From NCBI GenBank assembly GCA_019454045.1, contig SKCR01023804.1, forward strand, positions 512,628-576,627: a DNA stretch of 64,000 nucleotides. The letters are read 5' to 3'. Below are positions 1-12,301 of the stretch, piece after piece. A model generated the notes under the pieces. It had not been told where the DNA came from. It made no database searches and worked only from the letters and a program-made list of their open reading frames with translations. A program made the position numbers and the translations under genes. This stretch comes from Zanthoxylum bungeanum (lineage: Eukaryota; Streptophyta; Magnoliopsida; Sapindales; Rutaceae). Each line of letters begins with the position of its first letter. Positions within the stretch are counted from its first letter, which is position 1.

Positions 1-251
1 AAACTGTAGCACAATATTGATGTCGCAACTAAGTCATATTGATGTATAACTTAGGTTATACAATATATGAATGATGTTGGCTAAGGGAAACGATTGGGTA
101 TGTTGGACAAACTCAATTTGTTATAGCGGACCTACTTCATGTGTGCCTACCTCTTGAGTGCTAGGTGAGCTCTTAAGGGCCATGAGTATGTGATACACAT
201 TAAGATGTGTATATGATACCATGGATTGGCACCAGAGAAAGTGGGAGAAAT
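1..251 (+). mobile_element. 3' end of the internal region of LTR element A1, with polypurine tract
   Basis: This stretch lies just left of a plus-strand LTR that starts TGTTAGGG at 252. It ends in a purine-rich run at about 232-251 (agaaagtgggagaaat), the expected polypurine tract that primes plus-strand DNA synthesis next to a 3' LTR. No coding sequence is recognisable. The rest of the element is outside the window. The assignment is inferred from position and the purine tract. Confidence 0.6.
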
Positions 252-2525
252 TGTTAGGGTTGGTGCTCGGAGTGCCAATCCGGATCGTATTTATATCTGA
301 TTCATGAATATGAACAATTCATTTTTTCCATAATATTACTTACTTAATGGTGGCACCTCTTGTTTTTATTTATGTATTCGATCTAATTACGATTAGATTG
401 AAACTAAATATGATTTAGTGATTTGTATATATTAGACAAAGACCCTAGAATTTACAACGTAGTGCGCAATTACAACTTAGTTTGTAATTGACATTGGGAA
501 GCATCACTATAAGTTGCATATTCTCAAATAAAGTTCTTGGTCAAGATTTACTAACACAGGTCGGTTAGTAAAATCCGTTGAGACCAGTACTTGTCGTATA
601 TCGTGACTTGGTCCGATGGTTGATCTCAATGAACCATGAGTCTTGGGAGACTCGTATAGACGTGTAGGTGTTTATTTGATAAACATTGAACGACTCACCA
701 AAGATTTCCTAATATATGGTACACCAACGTCAATAGGAATCTTTTCAAGTCGAGTAGCATAATGGCCCTACGATTTGAGATACCACTGTGGATATATGAG
801 ATATCCTCCACACTTTGATGACAGTCACGTCACCGATCTATTTAGATCAGACCTCCGCCTGTTGGTTGGATGTGGATTGATGTTCATGATATCCTGTGAG
901 TATCAGATAGAATTCGCCAGTCCTATGTACAGGGCATAGGTATCAGATACGTATTTACGATCTAGTAAATCCATGGCCGTGGTATATTTCGGAAGCGAGT
1001 TCCGAGTGTTATTTAGAGATCGTAAATTTAAAAGTCGACTATATTATACCTTAGAGATTTGACGTTCTTATCTATATCCCCGGTATAATATTGATAGCAT
1101 GTGATGAATGGATTATACATATGCAATGACCTCGACTTGTATAGTTTAACGAGATTATCTGTGGTCGTCATAATTCATGAGTGGGTGAATTATGGACACG
1201 AAATTGGATTTTGTGACGGATAAACCTAAACTTAGAGAGTCCCATAATATGAAGTGTACTCGTTGAGTACTTGGGCAACGCGTTATGAATAATATAGATT
1301 ATTCATAATACTTCACCGGATTAAATGAGTTAATTCGAATCGTTTAATCGGTTAAACAAAAATACATGCATTAGGGGTATTTCAGTCAATTATTAATGAA
1401 TGTGTATTTGTATTTGATACATATTAATTATTTATCAAATAAGATTTTGACACATGCCATTAATATATGTATTTGTTATTTAATGTAAATAAAAATACAT
1501 ATATAATAATAATCGCATTAATTAATTATTTAGATGTTTAAATGTTAAATATCTAGATAATTAAATTATTTCGATATTACATAAATATTATGCAATATGT
1601 TTGATTATTATTGGTTACATGTGGCATGATTTTATTAAGCTTAAAGTTTACAAATTAGATTTTTTTACTTAAAATTTATTATTATTTAATTAGATTAAAT
1701 TATACAAATGACCATTTTACCCCTAAAAGTCGATCAAGCCTTGTTTTTAAGTTGGAAAATTTAATTTTCTTCATTCATTCACCTTCATGGCCGAAACCTT
1801 TACCAAAAGAAAAGCTCCCAAATTTTCTTGGAAAATCAAGGAAGAAAGTGGAGAAATCAAGAAAAAAAAGTTTGAGGAAATTACAAGATTATGAGGTAAT
1901 CTTCAATAATCTTAAACTTAGAAGCTTGTTTCTTGTTCTTGAATATCTAGAATAGTTCTAGGGTTTCTTCATTTCTTATATTTTGGGGCTTTTTGATTTG
2001 GAGGATGGATTTGGAGGCTAGATGCATATGTGAAGTTAGATTGGATAATATTATTGTAATATTAGTTTAATTTTATCATTTGATGACTTGTTTCCATTCT
2101 AGAGTGTTATTACCACTCTTGTAACTTCTATAATTGTTCTTGGGTTCTTCATTTGTGGTGACTTTGGTTGGTGTGATTATTTATATGATTAATGTTGAGA
2201 AAAATGGATTTAAAGCATGAAAAATGATATTTTTGGTTACCAAATCAGATCTGGAATTTCTGTAATTTTGGTGATAAAAATTATGTTGTATGAATGTATT
2301 GGATGTGTTTTGGGCATTGGAACAATTTCCGGAAATCGTTTCGGAGTTGAAATATGCGAAAACGACGAAAAAACGGCGTTACCGGGTGAGTTTCTGGCTT
2401 ACCGGGTGTCCGCTGTCCAAACAGTGAATTGGTCACTGTTTGGGCAGCCCATGAACTTCCCAAGCACTATTGGAGCTAACCTGGGCAGCCTTCATGTGTG
2501 TTGGTTGGTTGGTTCGGACAAAATT
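252..2525 (+). mobile_element. 3' LTR of element A1, left part (interrupted by element B)
   Basis: The LTR starts with TGTTAGGGTTGGTGCT and resembles, in opposite orientation, the LTR at 17179-19719. For example, the block around 780-870 (ggatatatgagatatcctcc) is the reverse complement of the one near 19190-19260. It is cut at 2525 by the insertion of element B and resumes at 14365, ending ACCCCAACA at 14593. The two parts sum to about 2.50 kb, against 2.54 kb for the A2 LTR. Short ATG-initiated reading frames inside it (for example near 1752-1955) have no family resemblance and are not called. Confidence 0.75.
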
Positions 2526-4586
2526 GTTGGAGTTTCTAGGTCCATAGGATTGAATACAAAACATGAAACATGTGTGAATACAAATCGAGGAAGTTGCGGA
2601 ATACTTACATCAATCGGTTGAGCGACGCGGAGGCAACAAATCATCAAAAAACGCTCACTGCCTCATGCTCACTGTGCACCCACTGCAGCAGATTTGGCTT
2701 CTGTTTTGCGCCATTTCGGAGTCCTCGAACAAGCTCCAAGCTTCGTCGAACGATTCCCGGCTCATGGGTGAGCTTCCCTATCACCTTCGCATTGATCCCG
2801 GAGTGTGCTAGCACTCTTGTTTTGCCACAAAACGCACTTGCTTCCCCCTTCACTGCTCACGTTTTTCAGTGCAAAAAACCAGTGAAGAATGCCCACCATG
2901 GGCGTGAATGAGGAGAGAAAAATGGGAGAGAGAGAAGAGTAAATGTGTTGTAAAAATTTGGTAAATGATTTCCTAAACCTATACCAAATTTTGGCTCCAA
3001 AATAGCATTAAATGCTAGCCAACCACACACATCATTCAATCAATCCCCATTAATCATGAATAGTGACTAGCGTCAATCACTCAAAGTGAAAGACATCCAT
3101 CACTTGATTGACGAATGATGTGACGTTAGAAGCGACTAGCGATTTGACGCTTGATTTAATTTGCCGCACTTGAATTCGAAAAGCGAATGCGCTCGCAAAT
3201 AATCTCGGGCTCGGGTTTGCTAATTCTAAATTAACGAACTTTCCTTTGCGACGCAATTAAATCTAATTTAATTAAATAATCATGCCAAGCATAATTATTA
3301 TTCACGTCGCTAACGAATTAATTCTAAATTAATTCGTTCGCCCGAATTAAAATATCTAATTTTAATTTCGCGTCGAAATCTAATTTCGTTTAATATATCA
3401 AATATATTAATTCTCCTATTAATTCCAAATTAATTGTTTCTCTCTCTTTAATGATATTTTATCCCAGATAAAATATCTCCGCAATTAATCCCAGATTAAT
3501 TTTCTCTCTCATCTTATTAATCCCAGATTAATATAAGTGCGAGTCATACGTCATCGGTGAATCTTTGGGAAGCGACCCATGAGATCCCCGGACATGTTGG
3601 TAGTCAAATCGGTCATCGGACTATCCAAACACGTAAGTACCAAGTACTACGTTTTACCGATTTACTAGACAAGGTTGGCCTCTAGCAAAGCGCCATGCCT
3701 ACCCAATTCTCTGGAAATATCCTTACAGGAATATATAGATCTGTATCAAGCGTAGTATACCGTAGTATTGTGTATATCAGCCCAGTATCGGATAGTCACG
3801 TGCTAGGGCTGGGGCTGGATAAGTGTCTGCCCCGTCCGAAGCACATGTCGGATGTCTGGTAATTAGTCTCTATAATCGGATATACATGACCTTGTCATAA
3901 TATCCCGATGGCCGGCCAGCACTTAAGAGCACTAATACCGTATCCTGCGTGACATCATCTCCACTATGACTGAAGTGATACTTCCGTCTTGACATCACAC
4001 CCAATACACTACGACTCTCTGATAAACCAGAAGTGGTGTACGCAGAACCGGTTAAAGCCCTGTACCACCAAGACCAAAGTCTATCGATTATCGTAAGTAT
4101 TAGCGATGCAAGTCTCAGGTTAAGACTATACACACCTACCTTGATTTCGGCCTCCCATAGACACATAGTCATAATACCAATGGGATTCCGAGGGGTCTAT
4201 CCAGAGCGAAGCTGTTTCCCGTACCATCAGTGAAACACGACCTCCTATCGCATTTGCATAAGTATCCTATACTTATATATATGAGAACTATGCCGTTGTG
4301 CCCTCACAACGCACACAAGTGCAATACTAGCCTATTCCACATTATCGATGTCCAGTCTCGATATACTCCGGCTAGGGATATTTAATGATTAATCCTTCGG
4401 GGACTGATACTGTCTCATATCATTCTCAGTCCAGGAACTAATCATAGGGACCTCTCTTCATTTATATATCTAAGGTGATCTAATCACAAATGATGAGAGT
4501 ACAATCTCCTTTGTCACATAGTTAATTTGTACAACAACACCGTGATCTATACAAATAGTGACGCTATGGGTCATAATTGTCCAACA
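2526..4586 (-). repeat. 3' LTR of element B
   Basis: This 2061-bp direct copy of 12302-14364 starts TGTTGGAGTTTC and ends ATTGTCCAACA on the plus strand. Differences from the partner are few: single-base changes near 2551 and 2610, and a small indel near 2828-2850. The inner edge at 4587 (atctcccacttgg) is the complement of a polypurine tract, which fixes this as the 3' LTR of a minus-strand element. Reading frames of about 100 codons at 2570-2911 and 3870-4172 recur in the partner LTR because the DNA is duplicated, and they resemble no known protein. Confidence 0.88.
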
Positions 4587-4666
4587 ATCTCCCACTTGGC
4601 CTATAGCCAGTCACTCGAGTGTCTAACACCCGAACTATGTACGGTTTGGCCCAATTGCTGAGTAAG

Positions 4667-6626
4667 TGTTAGACAGTTATGACCCATAGCGTCACTATTT
4701 TGTAAATGATATTGTATTATTGTACAAAATTAACTATGTAGTAATGAAATTGCCTTTTACCGTTTTGTAATTTATTTACTTTGATATAAAGATGGTAAGA
4801 GTCCCTATGATTAGTTCCGGATTGAGATGATATGAGACAGTATCAATCACTAAAGGTTTAATCATTAAATATCCCTAGTCATAGTATTATCGAGATTGGA
4901 CATCGATAATGCAGAATAGACTAGTACTGCACTTGTGCGTGTTGTGAGGGCACAACGGCATAGTTCTCATATGTTTAAGTATAGGATACTTATGCAAGTG
5001 CGGTAGGAGGTTGTGTTTTACCGATGGTACGGAAAATAGCTTCGCTCTGGATAACCCCGCGGAATCCCATTGGTAGTATGTCTGCGTGTCTATGGGAGTC
5101 CGCTTCAGGGTAGGTGCATATGGTCTTAACCTGAGACTTGCATCGCTAGTACTTGCGACAATGTAGACTTTAGTTTTGGTCGTCCAGGGCTTTAACAGGT
5201 TCTGTGTACACCTCTTCTAGGTTTATCGAGAATCGTAGTGTATTGGGTGTGATGTCAAGATGGAAGTATCACTTCAGACATATGGAGATGATGATCGCGC
5301 ATGATACAGAACTAGTACTCTATAAAGGTTGCAACCGTCGGGATAATATGACAAGGTCAGGATTATCCGATTCAAATAGACTATTTGCTTGATGTCCGAT
5401 ATATGTTTCGTACGGGGCAGACACATCTCCAGCCCCAGGCCTTACATGTGATCATCCGATACTGGATCGCTATACACTATACTACGGTATACTACGCCTG
5501 TTATAGATCTTATATTCCAGTAAGAATATTTCTGGAGAATTGGGTAGGCATGGCGTTTTGCTAGAGGCTAACCTTGTCTTGTAAATCGGTAAAAAAGTAG
5601 TACTTGGTACGTACGTGTTCGGATAGTCCGACGACCGTATTTACTGCCAACATATCCAGAGATCTTGGGTCGCTTCCCGAAGATTCATCGATGACGTATG
5701 ATTCGAACTTAATTAATCTGGGATTAATTGCGGAGAGACTTTATCTTGGATAAAGTACTATTTGAAGAGAGAGAAAGATTAATTTGGAATTAATCGTTAA
5801 AATAATATATTCGATATATTAAACGAAATTCGATTTCGACGCGGAATTAAAATTAGATTTTAATTCGGGCAAACGAGTTAATTTAGAATTAATTCATTAG
5901 CGACATGAATAGTAATTATGCTAGGCATAATTATTTAATTAAATTCGATTTAAATAACGTCGCGACGAAAGTTCGTTAATTCAGAATTATCAAACTCGAG
6001 CCCGGGAGTGTTTGCGGGCCCACTCGTATTTGGAATCAAGCGGGGCCCACATGTCACATCAACCATCACATCACTAGTCAAGAATTACCTTTTGGTGATA
6101 GAATTAGGTAGTGGTTGATGGTGTAAGATACACTCCAAATCTTGAATGAAAAGTGATTGACTTTTGATTGACCAAAGTTGGTATATCTTTTTGATTTGTT
6201 TTTGAAACAAATATATAAGATAAATAAATATAAAATTCAAAATTCTCTCTCTCTCTCTCTCCTCATGACCGAACCTGAAGAGTTTCTGGCTCTCCATTTC
6301 TTCATTTTTTTTCTTACAAAAATTTGTGAAGAAAGTGTGTTTGTTTGGAACTATAAATCACCATACAAGGCTAGCACCTTCAAGGGATCCTACAAAGGTG
6401 TTATGGGAAACTAATCTTGAGCTTGGAAGGATCAAACAAAGCTTGGAGCTTCATCATTCCTCTTGGCCGAAACCTTCACTGCACACAAAGAAGAAAGTTT
6501 CTTTTCATCAACGCATCCGCATTCCGATCTTTGTGAGTATGATTCCGCCATACTTCAATATTGTTCATTCATTATATATATTTTGTTTGCTCTTTTGATC
6601 TTGGGTATGGATTAGAATTTCCAACA
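4667..6626 (+). mobile_element. Solo LTR (plus orientation) inserted in element B
   Basis: The 1960-bp sequence starts TGTTAGACAG and ends TTTCCAACA. It is flanked on both sides by the pentamer gtaag (4662-4666 and 6627-6631), a perfect target-site duplication. Its content resembles the B-family LTR read in the opposite direction; the blocks at 4680-5060 mirror 4200-4580. It is therefore a relative that integrated in reverse orientation and lost its body by LTR-LTR recombination. It contains a (CT)n run at about 6244-6261. Confidence 0.9.
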
Positions 6627-6631
6627 GTAAG

Positions 6632-7199
6632 GACTTTCGTCAGCGGATTTCATGATTATCATCTGATGCGATTTATTCGATCATCACATCGCCACGATGT
6701 ATGATCCGAACGAATCAGATGAATATCGAATTATCTGGATCGTTGATGAGACCATTAATTTTTTAGTCTGTGCTCAAGCCTAGCTCAGCGGCTAATAGAA
6801 TTACATCTAACCTAATTAGATTTATATATCGACCCAGAAGGTTTCTATTGCTGCCTCAGCTGCTGCAATAACCCGCATTTTGTTTATTCGGTAACAGTAT
6901 CTGCCTGGAAGATTCCAGCTCACTGTACCGTTATTCAAACTGTATAGTACCGTTTGCGACTTGTAGTCGTCTTATCGGTAGGAAACTTGCCAGTAGTGAT
7001 CCCAGTCACTTCAAGTTCTCCTTCTCCAGAATCCAGTGACTATCACTCGGATTGACCGTTTGTGACTATATATGCTCAAAGCATATTAGACACCAGGTCG
7101 CGTACATTTTTCAATGTACGGTTTCTCGGAGAGAGAGTTTTCTCGAAAGCCAAGCTTTCGACGATTATTATTGGGAATTTCATTTCCAAGAAATGACAT
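6632..7199 (-). mobile_element. Element B internal region between pol remnant and 3' end, unidentified
   Basis: This is where the end of reverse transcriptase and RNase H would be expected in a complete copia element. I see no RNase H motif on either strand. The stretch is continuous with 4587-4666 across the solo LTR insertion. It may be a deleted or replaced pol end, or non-coding 3' sequence. Confidence 0.4.
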
Positions 7200-9000
7200 A
7201 TTTATCATTATCTATTTAGGACAGTCATTGTCAGTGCGCTCCCACTAACCTCCTTATATACACAAGAATCTTTTCGTTTTGAATTAAATCATAACCATTA
7301 TGATTACATCAAAACGATAATTCCAAGAACCTATGCTTGCTTCAATCCAAACATGGATCGAATAAACCGCAAACCTTGTTTGCTAGTTAATGTACGACAA
7401 AATCGACAGGATGTTTTAAACATCCTCCAACTGGTTTCCTTTTCAGGAAAGTGATTTTCCCGTTCTGCTGCCATATTTCATAAATGAAACATGCAGCTTA
7501 AGCAAGCATTATCCAAATGGATTTTCCATGGCAACAGGTAAAAGGTTGAATCGTAATCAACACAATGTTGATAATGATACATTTTCGCTAAAAGCCTAGC
7601 TTTATGCGTTGATATGTTGCCATCCATGTGCGTCTTCCTTGAAGATTTATAAAGTACCAATAGGCACAATGCCTTGCGGTACATCAACTAGTATCCAAAC
7701 TTGTTGATATACATGGAATCCATTTCGGACTCATGACACTTTGTCATAATAGGGAGTCGATACCTTGTATCACTTCCTCATACGTAGTCAGTTGGTATAC
7801 CTCAAAAGATACACATCTTTACAAGGTGAGATCAGAAACCCATACCCCAGGTTGTTTTCTGACTCTCTCCGACTTACGCGGTTCTTGTGTATTCAAAGAT
7901 TAATGGTATAGTTACATCCTGATGAACTATTTGTGTTCCATTAGGAATTGATGCCAGGAATAGTATTACTCCGATTTTCATCGAGTTTTACTATCCTCCC
8001 ACTTACCACTGCATATCGGTATTCCTCTTAGGAAAAACCACATGGCGAGCAACAATCTAATTGTTCTCTTGTGAGATGTTTAAGTACAATACTTATGGTA
8101 TCCCTAGGATAACCTACTATTGGCACTTATCCAATTTGGGTTCTAGTTTGGTATCATCCAAACATATGCCTAGCATACCCAAATTATCGGGAATGTGAAA
8201 CCAGGTTTCTTTCCCGTTCATATCTAATATGATATCTGTCAAACAGATATTATGGAACCTTATTCTAAATAAGTTCTGCACTGTTAATGCTTATCCGTTG
8301 AAGGAAATGGTAGCTCAGAGCGACTCATGATTAACCTTATCATGTCCAACACAATTCGGTTACTCAGTTCGGACACACCGTCACTTTGACGTGTTCCGGG
8401 AGGAGTCCTCATTTGAAAGAATACTATACTCTTTCAAGTATTTTAGAAACTTATTGCTTAATTAATTTCCATTATGGTCTTACCGTGACGGTACAATACT
8501 GTAGCCGATCTGTTTGTCTATTTCGTGTCGAAACTGTAAAGTTTCCGATTTGTGTTCTTCAAAAGAAACACATAACCATAACGAGATGCCACATCTGTAT
8601 AGGGCACGAAATATTCACATCCACATCTATCCTAGCTAGACATGGGCCCACTTGCTTCATATGAACTAGGGCTGACAGATCGGTGGCATTTGCACTTTTA
8701 CCAAGTAAATAGTGTTTCAGGCACTTTGCCCAATAAACTAGATTCGTAGACTTTATTTGAATAGTCAAATCAGTCCTAGTACCCACTCTTCAAAAGTGTG
8801 GATATACGAGTCTTGTTTAAGGTGTCTCAGACAACATTGCCACTATTAGTTTCTTCTGATCAAATCAGTTTGAGCTATTTGATTGTCATGTTATATATTT
8901 GAGATTATATTCAAAATATAAATTTTGTTATTCACATCTAATGTGTTTTATTTCAATATCATCTTTATATATAATGAAACACTTTAGTGTTCTAAAATAT
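7200..9000 (-). pseudogene. Element B pol remnant: integrase and reverse transcriptase (Ty1/copia order)
   Basis: Read on the minus strand, the integrase part comes first (about 9000-7900), then reverse transcriptase (about 7870-7200). The fragment near 7478-7687 retains the RVT_2-type stretch around THKARL and VDYD, matching THE equivalent place in the better preserved element D (56443-57150). The fragment near 8559-8786 aligns with D's integrase catalytic region. Many stops and indels break it, so no product is expected. Integrase before reverse transcriptase is the hallmark of the copia superfamily. Confidence 0.75.
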
Positions 9001-9009
9001 AAAGGTTCA

Positions 9010-9640
9010 CCCGCAATGGGTTAAACACTGATATAGAGATAATGTATCTAGTCAAACTAGTTACATTATAACAGTTTCCTAATTTAGGTACAACCCGAGG
9101 GTTGTTCCTAAACTTAGGTATCTACGGATAAAGCAGCGACTTTCGTCCTGTTTCCAATTCGCAGATAAGATAAAATCTCAATTGAAGTCAGTATCCTGTT
9201 CAAAACAGATTCTAAACATCAATACATATATTTTATGTATCACACTAAGTATTTAAAATCTAATTTCAATACTAGTAATGAATACATATGACAAACATAT
9301 TTAAAGTCGGAGACTCGCACCGTCTTTAAGTCCTTCATGTCTGCTTTGTCCAAACGGCAGTCACGCTTCCGCGATCCCGTTTGCCACATTTAGGCAGACA
9401 TTTTGGGATATGTCCTTTTATCTTCCCAGAAGATTATAATGATATTGCCTTTGCCCTTTTTCACATTCCAGAAGACTTTGGCCAAGCCATGGGTTTCTAG
9501 AATATTAAAGTAAGGTGCGCCTTGCGCTACTTGCCTAATTGCAAAGTTTGACTTTGTCTCCTTGAGAATAGTCATTAACCCTCCAAGAGTTATTAATTGC
9601 AATTTAGTATTTCAAAGATCTAAAATACATCCATGAATAT
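9010..9640 (-). pseudogene. Element B gag remnant with degenerate zinc knuckle
   Basis: The minus-strand translation near 9602-9390 keeps gag-like sequence. At about 9345-9400 there is a zinc-knuckle-like CX2C...C cluster with KRDC, in which the normal histidine appears replaced. It corresponds to the well-preserved CLQCGKRGHWKRDC knuckle of element D at about 58620-58665. Reading frames are broken. Confidence 0.6.
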
Positions 9641-12288
9641 CCTTCAATTTCATTATCATACTTTAAGGATCTAATCCTTAGTTCTGATTCAGAAAATAAG
9701 GAGTATACTGCGACAAGCTTAATGGATTAAGCACTAAAGTTATCATCACATAATCTTCCAAAGATTATGCTCTACTATTTGCTTAACTCCGAGCTTAGGC
9801 CTAGTATATTATTTTATCAAATAAAATAACTCATTTAATTTCCAGGACCATGCTGAAATTTATTCCCAATTTAAAATTTAAACATTTAATTACATCTTCC
9901 CTAGGATTATGAATTAAACGTCAATCTTTCAATTATATCTTGATTTTAATAGTCCAACTATTTAATCAACTATTTAGGTACCTTTTATTATAATGATTAA
10001 AATAGTCCAACTATTTAATCAACTATAATTTAATAGATTAAATTCAATTATTTTGATTTCTATAATCCAATTATAAAATCAACCATAATTAAATTGTTTG
10101 AATATAATAGTCCAACTATTTATAAAACAACAATTTAAATATTAGTCCAACTAACATTTAATTGACGGAATTTATGACGTGATATTCGATTGAGCGCATA
10201 TGGCGAGTAATTGAACGAATATTGCAAATTCAATTCTTGCCTCCCACTATTTTTCGTCGAGCCTCCAACCCTCTGTCGAGTACTCGGGAAACCGTGTTTC
10301 CTAGTGGGCTAGGATCCCGTTAAATATCACACAATCTTGACTTTGGCCAACAAATTGTATGATAATAACTAGGTAGATCTCTAAGATCGATTGGATCCAT
10401 CTAATCCTAGATCCAGTAGGCGGATATCCAAATCCTAAACATATATCTTATATATGCCAATACATCCAATGTATTACCTAACCTTTTTCCTCTGAATCAA
10501 CTAAGCCTTGGCTTTGGCACAACAAACCTAGTGATCCCAGTCAAGCGCGACCCATTGACCATGGAAAGCTTCGTAATCAATGTCGATGGACAAGAAGTGG
10601 TCTTGACTTTGGCCAACAAACCACAACTTGGACAAGACACTGACATGTAACAAAGCCTTCGTGATTCAAACACATCTTCGACAGACAAAGGGCTTGACTT
10701 TGGCCAACAACCCAATGCCGTCTCGGATCTTGAGTGAGAATCACTCAATGGAAGGAAAAACGCATGATATTTGATGAGGGTTTTTTGCGTGCAAATTGGC
10801 AACCAATTTATTATCTTTATTAAGGTCTCATCATCATACACCCTTAAACATGCATTCTAAATACATAATAAAGCGCATATGAAAATAAATAATAATGATA
10901 TGCGGATGGATACTTCAACACATTGATCCTAGATCAAATCTCTCCTTTCTCTCTCAAGCTAGCACTTGTATTACTTCTACCCGTTACACTACACTTCTAA
11001 AGAAACCTAATTGAGAAACCTAGAGAATACATGAGGGGAATAGTGAGAAGAGAATACAAAGAATAGGAGGGGTGAAAATGCTGGACACGCAGGTCCAATT
11101 AATAAATCGAATTTATTACAACAATTTCCAAAATTGCCCCACCCGACTAATATCCATCCGATATACATTATTCATGCATCGCAACCATGTATTCACACAA
11201 GCATGTTATCAATCAACCTAATCAAATTAATTAATCTGATAATTAGTGATCATCCAATGTTCAAACAACGATTTGATTTTGTGCGAGTCAAGCTCGTCTT
11301 TGCGAATAAGTACTCAAAGTACGAATTCTCGAATTAAATTAAACTACAACATTAAATCTAATTTAATCATGCATTTAATACTAATTCGCTTATTTAATTC
11401 CAAATTAAATAACACACTTTATTTAACAAACCTTTGCGACTTAAATTCCAAATTTAATCGCTACGGGTCTCAATGCCCGATTAACGTCCAACGTCAATTT
11501 AATTAAAGTCCAATGGCTTTTAATTAATTTCTTAACGTGGACTTTTGGTCAAACGGGTCAAACCGAAAACCAAAGTCCAATCCGGGAGTTACCCCATAAG
11601 CCTTTAAATTAATTTTGGCCCATTAGGCCCAATTAAATTACAAAGGTCCATTAAGTCGCATTTGGGCTTTATGGAAGCGGTTTTGGGCCCAATTGGATCC
11701 AATCCAATTTGCCTTAACCCAAATTTGTACAACAAAGCCCATTAAGCCCAATTACAACACTCAAGCCCAAATTCACAAAATAGGCCCAAATTTAATTAAA
11801 ACAAAATTCCAAATTTCATACTTTAATTAACTAAAGTGCATTAACATAATTAATCACCCAAATCATTTATTTCCAAAACACAAATTAGGCTAATTAATCA
11901 TGAAATCTTCATCAATTAGTGTCCAACACAAATTAATCAAAATCAAACCCAAATCATGCTCATTGTTCTCGGCAATGGAAGAGAAAATTATGTCTGATTC
12001 GGTTTCAATCCGATTAAATCCACAATCGACATTAAATCACATTCCTAATCATTTCCAACTCATCCAATGAATTAAAAAACAAAAAATCACCAAGAACACA
12101 TAAGGGAAACTCTCGGCCAAGCTCAAGATTTTGGGCAAATTTGTTCCAAACCAAATTTGATCAAATTGATCCAATCAATCATCAATAAAAACACATTTAA
12201 ACATACTTATTCATCCAATTTCATTAAATATGCTCAAACACATTTTTACCCAAATTTTATCCCTAAGTCGTATTTCATGTTTTTACTC
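9641..12288 (-). mobile_element. Untranslated leader of element B
   Basis: About 2.6 kb lies between the gag remnant and the primer-binding site. It corresponds closely to 59341-61535 of element D. An 18-bp motif, CTTGACTTTGGCCAACAA on the plus strand, recurs at 10336-10353, 10602-10619 and 10693-10710, with a variant at about 10506-10524. No protein resemblance is seen in any frame, including the 114-codon frame at 10497-10841. Confidence 0.6.
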
Positions 12289-12300
12289 GCTCTGATACCA
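12289..12300 (-). other. Primer-binding site of element B
   Basis: On the minus strand this reads TGGTATCAGAGC, the sequence complementary to the 3' end of initiator tRNA-Met used by most plant copia elements. It lies one base from the end of the 5' LTR. Confidence 0.88.
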
Positions 12301-12301
12301 T

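Noticed and set aside
2570..2911. A 113-codon plus-strand frame with a near-identical copy at 12347-12688
   Set aside because: The duplication is explained by the two LTRs of element B. The frame has no recognisable domain and is disrupted differently in the two copies.
10497..10841. A 114-codon minus-strand frame in the leader of element B
   Set aside because: The collinear leader of element D (59761-60060) does not keep the frame open, and no domain is recognisable.
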